Assembly (NCBI RefSeq): GCF_002093625.1
Contig: NZ_MRWD01000016.1
Location: 1-64,000 of the forward strand
Length of the DNA stretch: 64,000 nt
Direction: 5' to 3'
Source: Rouxiella silvae
GTDB taxonomy: Bacteria > Pseudomonadota > Gammaproteobacteria > Enterobacterales > Enterobacteriaceae
Below are positions 38,636 through 47,075 of this stretch, in pieces. Position numbers and translations under genes: made by a program. The notes below the pieces were generated by a model that saw nothing but the letters and a program-made list of their open reading frames with translations, was not told the origin of the DNA and made no database searches. Position 1 is the stretch's first letter. Every line of letters starts with the position of its first letter.

Positions 38636-38705
38636 GTTGAAACACTCCTAAATGTAATTTCAGCTTTGACCGTTGACCAAAGAAGGCGGAGTAAGGATAA
38701 GCGCC

Positions 38706-39530
38706 CTACTTGATGTATTTAACCACGTCTTCGCCAAACCACTTCTGTGACAGCTTGGCCATAGTGCCGTCATCTTTCAGCTCTTTAAGCGCCTTGTTCA
38801 CGTCGTCAGCCAGCACTTTGTTTTCATCTGAACGATGGATAAGCACGTAGGTGTTTTTGATGGCCACCGGCTCGCTGGCTTTAATATTTAGCTTCAGATT
38901 ATCGATCACGGTCTGTTCTCCGAGGTTCGATGGCAGAATTAGCGCGTCGTATTTGCCGCCCTGAACTTCTTTCAGGCGGTCCGGATAAGGCACACCGGCG
39001 CTGGAGGCGCTGATATTGAGTTTGTATCCGCTGTTTTCCTGCTGCCATTGGTTAACAAATTTATAAACACCACCGCCGGCGGTCACTGGAACGATGTTTT
39101 TGCCCACCAGGTCTTTCATTTCGCTGATGTTACTGTCTTTGCGGCTGTAGATTTTCATCAGGCTGGCCCCTTCCGGATTGGATGGGATCAGGAACTGTTT
39201 GCTGCGCTCAGGGGCAATATAAAAACCGGCGGTTGCCATGTCGTATTTACCGGTAGCGAGGCCCGTTTCTTGAGCGATTTCTCCTGCGCCTTCCATTTCA
39301 AACTTGTATTGAGGCAGCTTGGCGTTGATGGCTCTCAACAGGTCCGGCTCATAGCCCTGAGGTTCAACGCCGATAGCGCCCCACGAAAGTGGTTTTGATT
39401 CCGCAGCCGTCGCAATTTTAATCACCCGCACGTCGGCATGGGCATAGCCGATTGAGGAGGCCGCGATAGCCACACCCCCCAGCAGAGCAAGGCTGAAACG
39501 GCGGCGTAAAGTCGATTTGTTTGCAGGCAT
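38706..39530 (-). CDS. Family-3 ABC substrate-binding protein
   Basis: Periplasmic receptor of 274 residues with a signal peptide (cleavage near AHA-DVR). The domain shows PLSWGAIGVEPQGYEPDLLRAI and the LATGKYDMATAGFYIAPERSKQ region that usually contacts the ligand alpha-amino and carboxyl groups. Ligand is probably an amino acid or a modified one; the usual Arg of the carboxylate clamp is likely in PERSKQF. The oxidative genes in the same operon suggest an unusual substrate. Confidence 0.88.
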   Translation of the reverse strand: MPANKSTLRRRFSLALLGGVAIAASSIGYAHADVRVIKIATAAESKPLSWGAIGVEPQGYEPDLLRAINAKLPQYKFEMEGAGEIAQETGLATGKYDMATAGFYIAPERSKQFLIPSNPEGASLMKIYSRKDSNISEMKDLVGKNIVPVTAGGGVYKFVNQWQQENSGYKLNISASSAGVPYPDRLKEVQGGKYDALILPSNLGEQTVIDNLKLNIKASEPVAIKNTYVLIHRSDENKVLADDVNKALKELKDDGTMAKLSQKWFGEDVVKYIK

Positions 39531-39544
39531 TATTGTTATCCTTT

Positions 39545-40288
39545 TTATGAGTTATAAGAATGTTCAGAACGGAGGAACTGGGCAAGACGTGGATTGGTCG
39601 GACGCTCAAAAATGTCGCTCGGACTCCCTTCGGCAGCCACCAGCCCTTGGTCCATAAATACGATGCGGTTTGAAACGCTTTTGGCAAACTGCATTTCATG
39701 GGTCACCAGCAGTGAAGTAATACCGGACGAGGTAACGTCTTTAATCACTTTCAACACTTCACCCACCAGCTCGGGGTCCAGTGAGGAGGTCGGTTCGTCG
39801 AAGAGGATCACATCCGGTCGCACCGCCAGCGCGCGTGCAATACCCGTGCGTTGCAGTTGGCCACCGGAAAGTTGTGACGGATAGTGGTCAACTTTTCCTG
39901 AAAGACCGACGCGCTCAAGTTCTTCCAGGGCAATTTTTCTCGCCTCATCAGCCGATTTACGCTGCACCACCACCAAAGGATCCATCACGTTTTGCAGCAC
40001 TGTCATATTTTTGAAGACGTTAAACTGCTGAAAAACCATGGCAGTGCGCAGGCGAATAGCCTGAACGGCCTGTTTGTCGACCGACGAGTAGTCCATGCGA
40101 ATCTGGTCAAAGGCGATGCTGCCAGAAGATGGCTTGGCCAAATAGTTAATGCATCTCAGTAGCGTAGTTTTACCGGTGCCGCTGGGACCGATAATGGACA
40201 CTACGTCACCGCGTTTTACCGAGAGATTAACGCCGTTAAGGATCTGTGAGCTTCCATAGGAGAGCTTTATATTTTGCAGTTCAAGCAT
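39545..40288 (-). CDS. Polar amino-acid-type ABC transporter ATPase
   Basis: HisP/GlnQ-type ATPase of 247 residues. Walker A GPSGTGKTT (about 35-43), Q-loop FQQFNVF, signature LSGGQLQRTGIARAL and Walker B VILFDEPTSSLDP. It energises the two permeases downstream in the operon. Confidence 0.93.
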   Translation of the reverse strand: MLELQNIKLSYGSSQILNGVNLSVKRGDVVSIIGPSGTGKTTLLRCINYLAKPSSGSIAFDQIRMDYSSVDKQAVQAIRLRTAMVFQQFNVFKNMTVLQNVMDPLVVVQRKSADEARKIALEELERVGLSGKVDHYPSQLSGGQLQRTGIARALAVRPDVILFDEPTSSLDPELVGEVLKVIKDVTSSGITSLLVTHEMQFAKSVSNRIVFMDQGLVAAEGSPSDIFERPTNPRLAQFLRSEHSYNS

Positions 40289-40330
40289 GTCTGGTGAGTT
40301 TCCTTCCGGGTGCGTTGACGTTAATCAAGA

Positions 40331-40897
40331 TTATTTCCCGCTGTCGGCGTGGCCGAGAACGTGCATCAGGCGATTGGCCCAGCCAAAAATCGACACGGCA
40401 TGGATCAGGTCAATAATTTCAGCATCGTTCAATCCCACGGCTCTTAAAGCCGCGGTGTCTTCAACCGTTGCCTGCGACGGCACCGCCGAAAGTCGGCGCG
40501 CAAAGCGATACACCGCCGCATTACGTGGGCCAAGCAGTTCGGGTTGCTCAAAATACAGCGCACTGACTACGTCGTTACTTTTGGTCAGATTGGCATGGCG
40601 TCGGGCGTGAACCACGGCACAAAACTTGCAGCCATTGACGATTGAAGCACCCAGTGCGCCCAGCTCGCGGTCGGCGTGGGCCAGGCCACCTTCGACGTAC
40701 ATGATGGCGTTGAAGAGCACCGTGCGGGCAACGTAGCTCTCGGGGTCATGCGCCAGCGTGCGCACATATTCCGATATCTTTTTGTTAGACGGTGTCACCT
40801 TCATCGCTTCAAGCTGTTCAGGCGTGGCATCGGCAACCTCAACCGGTGCGAGATAAGGATGCCAGGTCAGCGGTTTCAGGGTCACGGACGGGATCAT
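40331..40897 (-). CDS. AhpD-like alkylhydroperoxidase-domain protein
   Basis: Carboxymuconolactone-decarboxylase (CMD) fold of 188 residues. The active-site pair is C-K-F-C followed by AVVHARR (motif CxxC-x3-H, about residues 93-100), as in AhpD-type thiol peroxidases. From memory it fits TIGR04030 (Avi_7169 family). Its start overlaps the preceding CMD gene stop by 4 bp, so the two are translationally coupled. The role in the pathway is unknown; it may handle a peroxide or peroxy intermediate made by the monooxygenase. Confidence 0.82.
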   Translation of the reverse strand: MIPSVTLKPLTWHPYLAPVEVADATPEQLEAMKVTPSNKKISEYVRTLAHDPESYVARTVLFNAIMYVEGGLAHADRELGALGASIVNGCKFCAVVHARRHANLTKSNDVVSALYFEQPELLGPRNAAVYRFARRLSAVPSQATVEDTAALRAVGLNDAEIIDLIHAVSIFGWANRLMHVLGHADSGK

Positions 40898-41376
40898 AGC
40901 AACCTCATCAGGCGCAATCCGCTGGCGACCTTGGCTTGAAAATTAACAAAGGCAATAAGCTCGGAAAGCGCGACAATTTTCCCGCTATCAAGTCCAGCCA
41001 ATTCAAGCAGCCTGATATCGCCTGCCTGTGCCTCACTCGGCGTCAGCGTGACTAAATCAACGTGACGGGCGATGGTGGCCAGCGGCTGCTCAAGATTTAC
41101 CTCCCCCTTGGCAAAGGCCGCCGTCGCGGCATCGACGTCCAGTGCGGCCAGCTGTGTTGAATAATCATCAATCAGCGGCCAATCGGCGTTTAATCTGGCA
41201 ATACGCAAAGCCACGGCGAGGCGAAAATCATGCCCTAAAGCTTGACTGTTTGCCGGTTGCAGCACCGAGAGGCGACAAAGCTCGGCACCCTGAACAAATT
41301 CAGGGCGAAAACGCCGCGTTTCGAACAGCGCATCATCGGGAGAAAGGCCGGCGGCCTTGTCTATTGCATCGATCAC
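40894..41376 (-). CDS. CMD-domain protein without CxxC motif
   Basis: A 160-residue relative of the CMD fold, similar in outline to TIGR04029 (Avi_7170 family, from memory). Only one cysteine (ELCRLS) is present and the CxxC redox pair is missing, so it may be a structural or binding partner of the AhpD-like protein next to it. The start overlaps the monooxygenase stop by 4 bp. Confidence 0.75.
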   Translation of the reverse strand: MIDAIDKAAGLSPDDALFETRRFRPEFVQGAELCRLSVLQPANSQALGHDFRLAVALRIARLNADWPLIDDYSTQLAALDVDAATAAFAKGEVNLEQPLATIARHVDLVTLTPSEAQAGDIRLLELAGLDSGKIVALSELIAFVNFQAKVASGLRLMRLL

Positions 41377-42836
41377 AATGCAGTATCCTTCTTGAGTAAG
41401 GGGGTAGAGTCAGTCCATTCGTCGCCCTGAAGTTCGGGAATGTCATAAGCGACCAAATTGGCAAAATGGGTGTCAACATCGCTGGCAAACAGCGCAGCGG
41501 TTATACCGCGTACCAGACGCTCTGCTCCGGCGCTGACTGCCGGAATATCACCAGAAACCTTGCCGTGGGTGAGCATTGCTGCATCGTTAAAGCAGTGGAT
41601 CTGCGCAAGCATCGGGCAGGTGCCGGGAACCCGCTCGCGAAACTCAAAGGCCGGTCCAAGGTCAGGTGACTCCAACAGATTCGCGCGCGGCGTGCCCATA
41701 TTCTGGGTATAGCGTCCATCAGCCCAGCGGCGAATGTGGGGAGCCAACGAGGTAAACTCAGGACGGCCACTGAAGTCGTTTGAAAAACCGGTGGCGGCAA
41801 TCAGGAAGTCGTAGCGCAACAGTCCCTGCGTGGTGTCAATAAGCAGTTCTCCGGCGTCTTCCTGTACCGAGTTTATGCCGCAGTCGAGCAGGAATCGGGC
41901 ATTGGCATGGCGAGACACGCGCAGAGTCGAACCCCGCGGCGGTGGCGTTTGGGTCGTCGCGGTGTAGTCAACAAACTTCCACTTCCACGCGTCGGGCAAC
42001 TGATGCATACCGTGCACCACGCCCTGACTGCCGATGCCGGTCATTTTGTTGATGCGCGGCATCTCTTTACGGCGGATAAGCAAATCTAGGGACTCTGCGC
42101 CGGACTCAAGCGCGGTGGCGGCATTGTCCATTGACGAGGCGCCTGCCCCGATAACGGCCAAACGTTTGCCTTTAAGGGCGGTAAAATCAATATCATCCGC
42201 CGAATGTGCCCAGTAGCGGCGGTCTACGTCCTTGAGAAAGTCGGGAACCGCAAAACCGCCGAGTCCAGAACGACCGGTGGCCAGCACCAGGTGGCGCGTA
42301 TAAACCCGCCCTGTCTGCGCACCTTCAAGGTCCAGCGCAATCAGATCACCAGCTGGTACGATTGCGGTCATACGTACGCCGTTTTGTACCGGAAGCGCCA
42401 GAACCCGGCGGTACCAAATCAGATAATCCATCCACTGATGCTTGGGGATTTTGTCCAACGACGCCCAAGCATCCGCGCCCCACTGCGCGGTGAACCAGGC
42501 ACGGAAGGTGAGCTGCGGCAGGCCGAGTGCCGGACCGTGCAGGCTTTTTGGCGAACGCAGCGTTTCCATGCGGGCAAAGGTAGCCCACGGTCCTTCAAGC
42601 CCTGCCGGAGCAGCATCGTAGGCAACCACATTATTTATGCCAGAGAGCACCAGCTTGGCGGTGGCCGCCAGTCCACACATACCGGCACCAATGATAATCA
42701 CGTCACGCACCGTTGAACCGTCGTGCATGCGTTCAGGAACCCACGGTTTGGCCGGCAGTTCCAGCAATGAGAGGTCTTCGGCCAGTCGCTTTTCGAGCGC
42801 ATCTAATCCGGTTCCGTTAGCAACCTGTGCGGACAT
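41373..42836 (-). CDS. FAD/NAD(P)-dependent flavin monooxygenase-like protein
   Basis: A 487-residue flavoprotein. FAD motif IIGAGMCGLAATAKL (about 49-63), an FMO-like middle with LSWLIPxx-type replaced by LRSPKSLHGPALG, and a second Rossmann motif LAVIGAGASSMDNA (about 220-233). The ATGFSN segment near the C-terminus is typical of class B monooxygenases. It is first in the seven-gene operon, facing the LysR gene. Substrate probably is brought in by the ABC importer of the same operon; N- or S-oxygenation is likely but unproven. Confidence 0.85.
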   Translation of the reverse strand: MSAQVANGTGLDALEKRLAEDLSLLELPAKPWVPERMHDGSTVRDVIIIGAGMCGLAATAKLVLSGINNVVAYDAAPAGLEGPWATFARMETLRSPKSLHGPALGLPQLTFRAWFTAQWGADAWASLDKIPKHQWMDYLIWYRRVLALPVQNGVRMTAIVPAGDLIALDLEGAQTGRVYTRHLVLATGRSGLGGFAVPDFLKDVDRRYWAHSADDIDFTALKGKRLAVIGAGASSMDNAATALESGAESLDLLIRRKEMPRINKMTGIGSQGVVHGMHQLPDAWKWKFVDYTATTQTPPPRGSTLRVSRHANARFLLDCGINSVQEDAGELLIDTTQGLLRYDFLIAATGFSNDFSGRPEFTSLAPHIRRWADGRYTQNMGTPRANLLESPDLGPAFEFRERVPGTCPMLAQIHCFNDAAMLTHGKVSGDIPAVSAGAERLVRGITAALFASDVDTHFANLVAYDIPELQGDEWTDSTPLLKKDTAL

Positions 42837-42934
42837 AATTAAAACCTCTGATTATCGTCTAGCGTATATAAAATACTTATATTCAATTATATGAAAAACG
42901 CATTATGATTCATTGTGTATGCGAATTCTTAATA

Positions 42935-42949
42935 CTAATTAATAATTAG
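42935..42949. promoter_or_regulatory. LysR-type operator candidate
   Basis: CTAATTAATAATTAG is a 15-bp palindrome around one base, containing a T-N11-A frame, in the 168-bp divergent promoter of the monooxygenase operon and the LysR gene. Sequence is AT-rich, so chance is possible. Confidence 0.45.
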
Positions 42950-43004
42950 CTTATTCTAAAAATGCAATTAAAATTGTCGCTGATGAAAAATTAAGGACTT
43001 ACCG

Positions 43005-43973
43005 ATGGCGAAAATGACCTCCCTCAACGATTTAGATCTTCGACAGTTAGAGGCTTTCTCTGCGGTTATCTCGTCGGGCAGCGTGACAGCAGCGGCTAAA
43101 GTTCTGCAGCGCTCACAGCCTGCCGTCAGCCGGTTGATTCAAGATTTGGAAAACGCGATGGGTTACCCACTTTTTTTACGCAACGGGCCGCGCATTCACC
43201 CGACCGAGCAGGCCCTGCGCCTGCATGAATACGTAGAGACGGCGCTGATTTCACTGCAGCAGATAAGACTGCGAGCCAATGAAATCTGGAAAGAAGAAAA
43301 AACGCCGCTGCTGGTTGCAGCAACCCCGTCTATGGCTTCAGGTTTACTGCCCATGGCGCTGGCAAAAATAAACCTCGACGATGCGGTACAAATTCTGAGC
43401 GACTCGGCCGAGCAAACAGCGCACGCCATTATTACCGCACAGGCCGAATTAGGCGTTAGCAGCCTGCCCCTTGAGCATCAGGGAGTTTTGGTGCATTGGA
43501 TTGGTCAGTCACGCTGCGTATTAGCACTGAAAGAAAGCGATCCGCTGGCGCAAAAAAGTCAGATTTCGCTTGGCGATTTGGCCGATCGCAAATTGATTAC
43601 GCCCTACAATCCGTATCGCCTGCGTAGGCGCTATGAGCAGGTGTTGCGCAAAGCCAAGGTTAAACCAGCAGGAATCATTGAAACCAACTCATCGGTGAAC
43701 ATTCTCGCCTGTATTCGCGCAGGACTGGGCGTTGCGATCCTTGAACCGGTCACCGCCTACGGCTTGCCATTGTCTGGGGTGGTATTGCGGGAGCTTGATG
43801 TTGACATTCCGTATTATTTTGGCGTCACCACGCCGCTGTCAAAACCACCGCGACCCATCGTGCTGGCGTTAATTGAAGCCCTGAAGCAGGCTGCTGCCAG
43901 TATCCTGCCAGAGTTTGTCTGTCTCGAGGCCAATGAGCATGCGCGGGTCATGCAGTCTCTGCATCAGGAATAG
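43005..43973 (+). CDS. LysR-family transcriptional regulator
   Basis: A 322-residue regulator with an N-terminal winged helix (LRQLEAFSAVISSGSVTAAAKVL, core SGSVTAAAK at about 24-32; SQPAVSRLIQDLE) and a C-terminal co-inducer domain. Divergent from the seven-gene operon, which it probably controls. AAGGA lies before the start; a second in-frame ATG is three codons in. It ends in a shared terminator with tyrR. Confidence 0.92.
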   Translation: MAKMTSLNDLDLRQLEAFSAVISSGSVTAAAKVLQRSQPAVSRLIQDLENAMGYPLFLRNGPRIHPTEQALRLHEYVETALISLQQIRLRANEIWKEEKTPLLVAATPSMASGLLPMALAKINLDDAVQILSDSAEQTAHAIITAQAELGVSSLPLEHQGVLVHWIGQSRCVLALKESDPLAQKSQISLGDLADRKLITPYNPYRLRRRYEQVLRKAKVKPAGIIETNSSVNILACIRAGLGVAILEPVTAYGLPLSGVVLRELDVDIPYYFGVTTPLSKPPRPIVLALIEALKQAAASILPEFVCLEANEHARVMQSLHQE

Positions 43974-43981
43974 ACATAAAA

Positions 43982-44012
43982 AATCCCGCCAGATAGCGGG
44001 ATTCATTTTTTT
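43982..44012. terminator. Terminator between the LysR gene and tyrR
   Basis: AATCCCGC and GCGGGATT form an 8-bp stem around CAGATA, followed by CA and eight T. The convergent tyrR gene ends 16 bp away. Confidence 0.88.
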
Positions 44013-44027
44013 GCCAACGACAGCGCT

Positions 44028-45599
44028 TTACTCTTCTGCGTCGCCTTCCGGCCTGCGGCTGCTTAACCCATATTCTCGCAGCTTGTTGGCAATTGCCGTG
44101 TGCGAAACGCCTAAACGCTTAGCCAGTTTGCGCGTACTCGGGTAAGTACGGTACAGGCGCGTTAGCACTGAACGCTCAAAGCGCTTGCTAATATCGTCAA
44201 GCGAACCGTTTAACGCCTCTTCACCCAGTGTGACCTCAACGTCGAAATCAGGCAGCGCGACGTCCTGCGGGCGAAGCTCGTTGCCTTCAAGCTGAGTCAG
44301 GGCGCGATAAATGGCATTTTTCAACTGACGCACGTTACCTGGCCAACCATAATGGGTTAAATAACTGCTCAGTTGGGGATTCAGTTTGGGTCGTGCCATG
44401 CCCTGCTCGTCGGCAAAGCGCGCCACAAACAGTTCGGTCAGCGGCATGATGTCAGTAGGACGATCGCGCAGTGGAGGCAGCGTGACGGTCAGCACGTTGA
44501 GGCGATAATAAAGGTCTTCGCGGAAATCGCCACGCTGCACCAACTCAACCAGGTTTTTCTGCGTCGCACAGATAACCCGCACGTCAACGCGCACCTCATG
44601 CTCCTCTCCCACGCGCCGAAAGGTGCCGTCGTTGAGAAAGCGCAGCAGTTTTATCTGCATCCTTGGTGACATCTCACCAATTTCGTCCAGCAGCACCGAG
44701 CCGCCGTTAGCCTGCTCAAAGAAACCTTTTTTACCCTCAACCGCATTAGGATACGCCCCCGGCGCATAGCCGAACAGCTCACTTTCGACCACGTCATCGG
44801 GCAGCGAGGCACAGTTAAGGCCGAGGAAGGCATTTTTGCCACGTGCACTGCGCAGGTGGCAGGCCCGTGCCAATAAATCTTTACCCGTGCCCGTGTCACC
44901 GACGATCAGCAGCGGGGCATCAAGCATCGCCAACTTTTTAGCCTGATCAAGCACTTGACGCATTTTTGGACTGACGGCCACAATATGGTCAAATTCGCGC
45001 TCGTCGTTGATGGTTAAATCCTGCAGTTGACGGCCCATACGCGCAGCAGATTTAAGCATCACCACGGCCCCCACCACCTCATTAGAGATGTTTTCATCGT
45101 CAAGCTGAATCGGCGTGAGGTCCATCAGAAAATCTTGCCCGTGGATCACCACACGCTCGGTGTGCGGACGGGTGCTGTCGAGTTCAAGCCAACGGGTGAA
45201 GTTATAGCCGTTGATTAAACTGGCGGCGGTGTGATTGCGGATCCTGACATCGTCAAGCTCAAAAAGGGCCTGAGCTGCTGGGTTAGCCTGCTCAATCTTG
45301 CCTTTCATGTCGATGGAAAATACGGGTTCAGGCATCGAGACCAGCAACGCACGCAAAGCGCGGTGTTCACGTTCGGAAGGCATAAAAGGCACAGTTCTGA
45401 CGTCGGTCACGCCTTCAATGCGGCGAATTTCTGCCATTAGCGCGCGGAAGGTATCAAAGTCAAGCTGCGAGAAGTTGAGATAAATACGCCCAATTGAGGC
45501 GATTTCTATCCCATGCAGATCAATACTGCGCAGCACTAATAAATCGAGCAACTCTCTGGCAAGACCCAGACGGTCTTCGCAAAATACTTCAAGGCGCAT
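44028..45599 (-). CDS. tyrR: TyrR, aromatic amino-acid biosynthesis and transport regulator
   Basis: A 523-residue regulator with an N-terminal ACT domain (MRLEVFCEDRLGLARELL), a PAS domain (about 80-180), an AAA+ module (GDTGTGKD, LLDEIGEMS) and a C-terminal helix-turn-helix (TRKLAKRLGVSHTAIANKL). The sigma-54 contact loop GAFTGA is replaced by GAYPNA, as expected for TyrR, which works with sigma-70. Length agrees with E. coli (513). Tyr, Phe and Trp are its ligands. In E. coli tpx is adjacent; here 10 kb of accessory genes separate them. Confidence 0.96.
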   Translation of the reverse strand: MRLEVFCEDRLGLARELLDLLVLRSIDLHGIEIASIGRIYLNFSQLDFDTFRALMAEIRRIEGVTDVRTVPFMPSEREHRALRALLVSMPEPVFSIDMKGKIEQANPAAQALFELDDVRIRNHTAASLINGYNFTRWLELDSTRPHTERVVIHGQDFLMDLTPIQLDDENISNEVVGAVVMLKSAARMGRQLQDLTINDEREFDHIVAVSPKMRQVLDQAKKLAMLDAPLLIVGDTGTGKDLLARACHLRSARGKNAFLGLNCASLPDDVVESELFGYAPGAYPNAVEGKKGFFEQANGGSVLLDEIGEMSPRMQIKLLRFLNDGTFRRVGEEHEVRVDVRVICATQKNLVELVQRGDFREDLYYRLNVLTVTLPPLRDRPTDIMPLTELFVARFADEQGMARPKLNPQLSSYLTHYGWPGNVRQLKNAIYRALTQLEGNELRPQDVALPDFDVEVTLGEEALNGSLDDISKRFERSVLTRLYRTYPSTRKLAKRLGVSHTAIANKLREYGLSSRRPEGDAEE

Positions 45600-45674
45600 C
45601 AGTGTAGACCTTTTTCAGGAAACGCAAAAATTCATAGGCTTATAATACCCTGTCGTGGGCACTGTAAAAAGAGA

Positions 45675-45694
45675 CTGTCACAAAATGTTGACAG
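45675..45694. promoter_or_regulatory. Inverted repeat in the tyrR-xthA promoter region
   Basis: CTGTCA and TGACAG are perfect inverted arms 8 bp apart, about 80 bp before tyrR. It does not match the TyrR box. Function unknown. Confidence 0.3.
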
Positions 45695-45849
45695 AAAATT
45701 AGCGCCCTGTCTAAATCATCACCCACGGTGCGCATTTCTTGCGCCGCCCGCCTCTAAAAGCGCTAACGCACGCCAGCAAGGCGCGTTACATTTGAGAAAA
45801 AACTCTGCTAACATCATCGCCTGATTTCAATGCCAAATGGTTCCCGACT

Positions 45850-46659
45850 ATGAAGTTCGTCTCTTTTAATATCAACGGATTACGCGCTCGCCCTCACCAG
45901 CTTGCGGCGATTATCGAACAACATCAGCCAGACGTCATCGGCCTGCAGGAAACAAAAGTCCATGACGACATGTTCCCGCTTGAAGAGGTCAGCCAGCATG
46001 GCTATCACGTCTTCTATCACGGCCAGAAAGGCCACTACGGCGTGGCACTGTTGACGAAAGAAGCCCCTGTGGCGGTGCGTCGTGGTTTTCCAACCGATGA
46101 AGAAGATGCACAACGCCGCATCATCATGGCCGATATTCAAACCCCGCAGGGTCTGCTGACAGTGATTAACGGCTACTTCCCGCAGGGAGAAAGCCGCGAC
46201 CACCCGACTAAATTCCCGGCCAAGCAGCGCTTTTATCAGGATTTGCAGGACTATCTACAGCAGCAAATGGCGGTTGAAAATCCGGTGGTGGTGATGGGTG
46301 ACGTCAATATCAGCCCGACTGACTTGGATATCGGCATCGGCGAAGACAGTCGCAAACGCTGGCTGCGCACCGGAAAATGCTCGTTCCTGCCGGAAGAGCG
46401 CGAGTGGATGGAGAGACTCAAGGGTTGGGGTTTGGTTGACACCTTCCGCTCTGCGAATCCTGAGGTTAACGACCGCTTTTCATGGTTTGATTATCGTTCG
46501 AAAGGCTTTGACGACAACCGCGGCCTGCGTATCGACCTGGTGCTGGCTAGCCAACCGCTGGCGGCACGCTGCATTGCGACCGGCATTGACTACGAGACGC
46601 GCGCAATGGAAAAACCTTCTGACCACGCACCCGTGTGGGCCGAGTTTGACCTGAAGTGA
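45850..46659 (+). CDS. xthA: XthA, exonuclease III
   Basis: AP endonuclease and 3'-5' exonuclease of base-excision repair. E34 in GLQETK, D151 and N153 in GDVNISP, and H259 in SDHAPVW are the metal and catalytic residues. Length 269 residues (E. coli 268). Its TGA overlaps the GTG start of nudG by 4 bp. Confidence 0.97.
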   Translation: MKFVSFNINGLRARPHQLAAIIEQHQPDVIGLQETKVHDDMFPLEEVSQHGYHVFYHGQKGHYGVALLTKEAPVAVRRGFPTDEEDAQRRIIMADIQTPQGLLTVINGYFPQGESRDHPTKFPAKQRFYQDLQDYLQQQMAVENPVVVMGDVNISPTDLDIGIGEDSRKRWLRTGKCSFLPEEREWMERLKGWGLVDTFRSANPEVNDRFSWFDYRSKGFDDNRGLRIDLVLASQPLAARCIATGIDYETRAMEKPSDHAPVWAEFDLK

Positions 46660-47075
46660 CCCCCTTGAAATCGGTTGAGGTGGTCGCCGCCATTATAGAG
46701 CGCGACGGCCACATTCTTCTGGCCCGCCGCGACGGCCAAAGCGATTTAGCCGGCATGTGGGAGTTTCCCGGTGGAAAAGTTGAAGTCGATGAAACACAGC
46801 GGGAAGCATTGTTCAGAGAGCTGAGTGAAGAACTTAACATTCATGCTCAAGTGGAAAAATGGGTTGCCAGCAATACCTGGCAGCAGGGCGAACGCCTGAT
46901 TGAGCTGCACGCATGGCGAGTCAGCGGTTTCAACGGCAATATTGCGTTACGTTGTCACAGCGAAGTGCGCTGGGTTACGCCTCACGAAGCGTTTTCCTTT
47001 CCGCTGGCTCCGGCGGATATTCCCCTGCTCGAGGCATATATTGCGCAGATTACTCAGCGGCCTGGTCTGATTTAG
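46656..47075 (+). CDS. nudG: NudG, CTP/5-hydroxy-CTP pyrophosphohydrolase
   Basis: Nudix hydrolase of 139 residues with the box [22 protein letters not shown] (about 31-52; key residues G31, E41-type and REL-EE). It prefers oxidised or methylated pyrimidine nucleotides in E. coli. The GTG start overlaps xthA; a TTG three codons in is an alternative. The 3' end overlaps the convergent topB by 26 bp. Confidence 0.9.
   Translation: MTPLKSVEVVAAIIERDGHILLARRDGQSDLAGMWEFPGGKVEVDETQREALFRELSEELNIHAQVEKWVASNTWQQGERLIELHAWRVSGFNGNIALRCHSEVRWVTPHEAFSFPLAPADIPLLEAYIAQITQRPGLI

Noticed and set aside
44028-45599. TyrR as a sigma-54 activator, because of its AAA+ domain
   Set aside because: The GAFTGA loop is replaced (GAYPNA), which is normal for TyrR and incompatible with sigma-54 activation.
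45663-45680. Possible TyrR box upstream of tyrR (TGTAAA-N6-CTGTCA)
   Set aside because: The right half matches TTTACA at only three of six bases, too weak to claim autoregulation.
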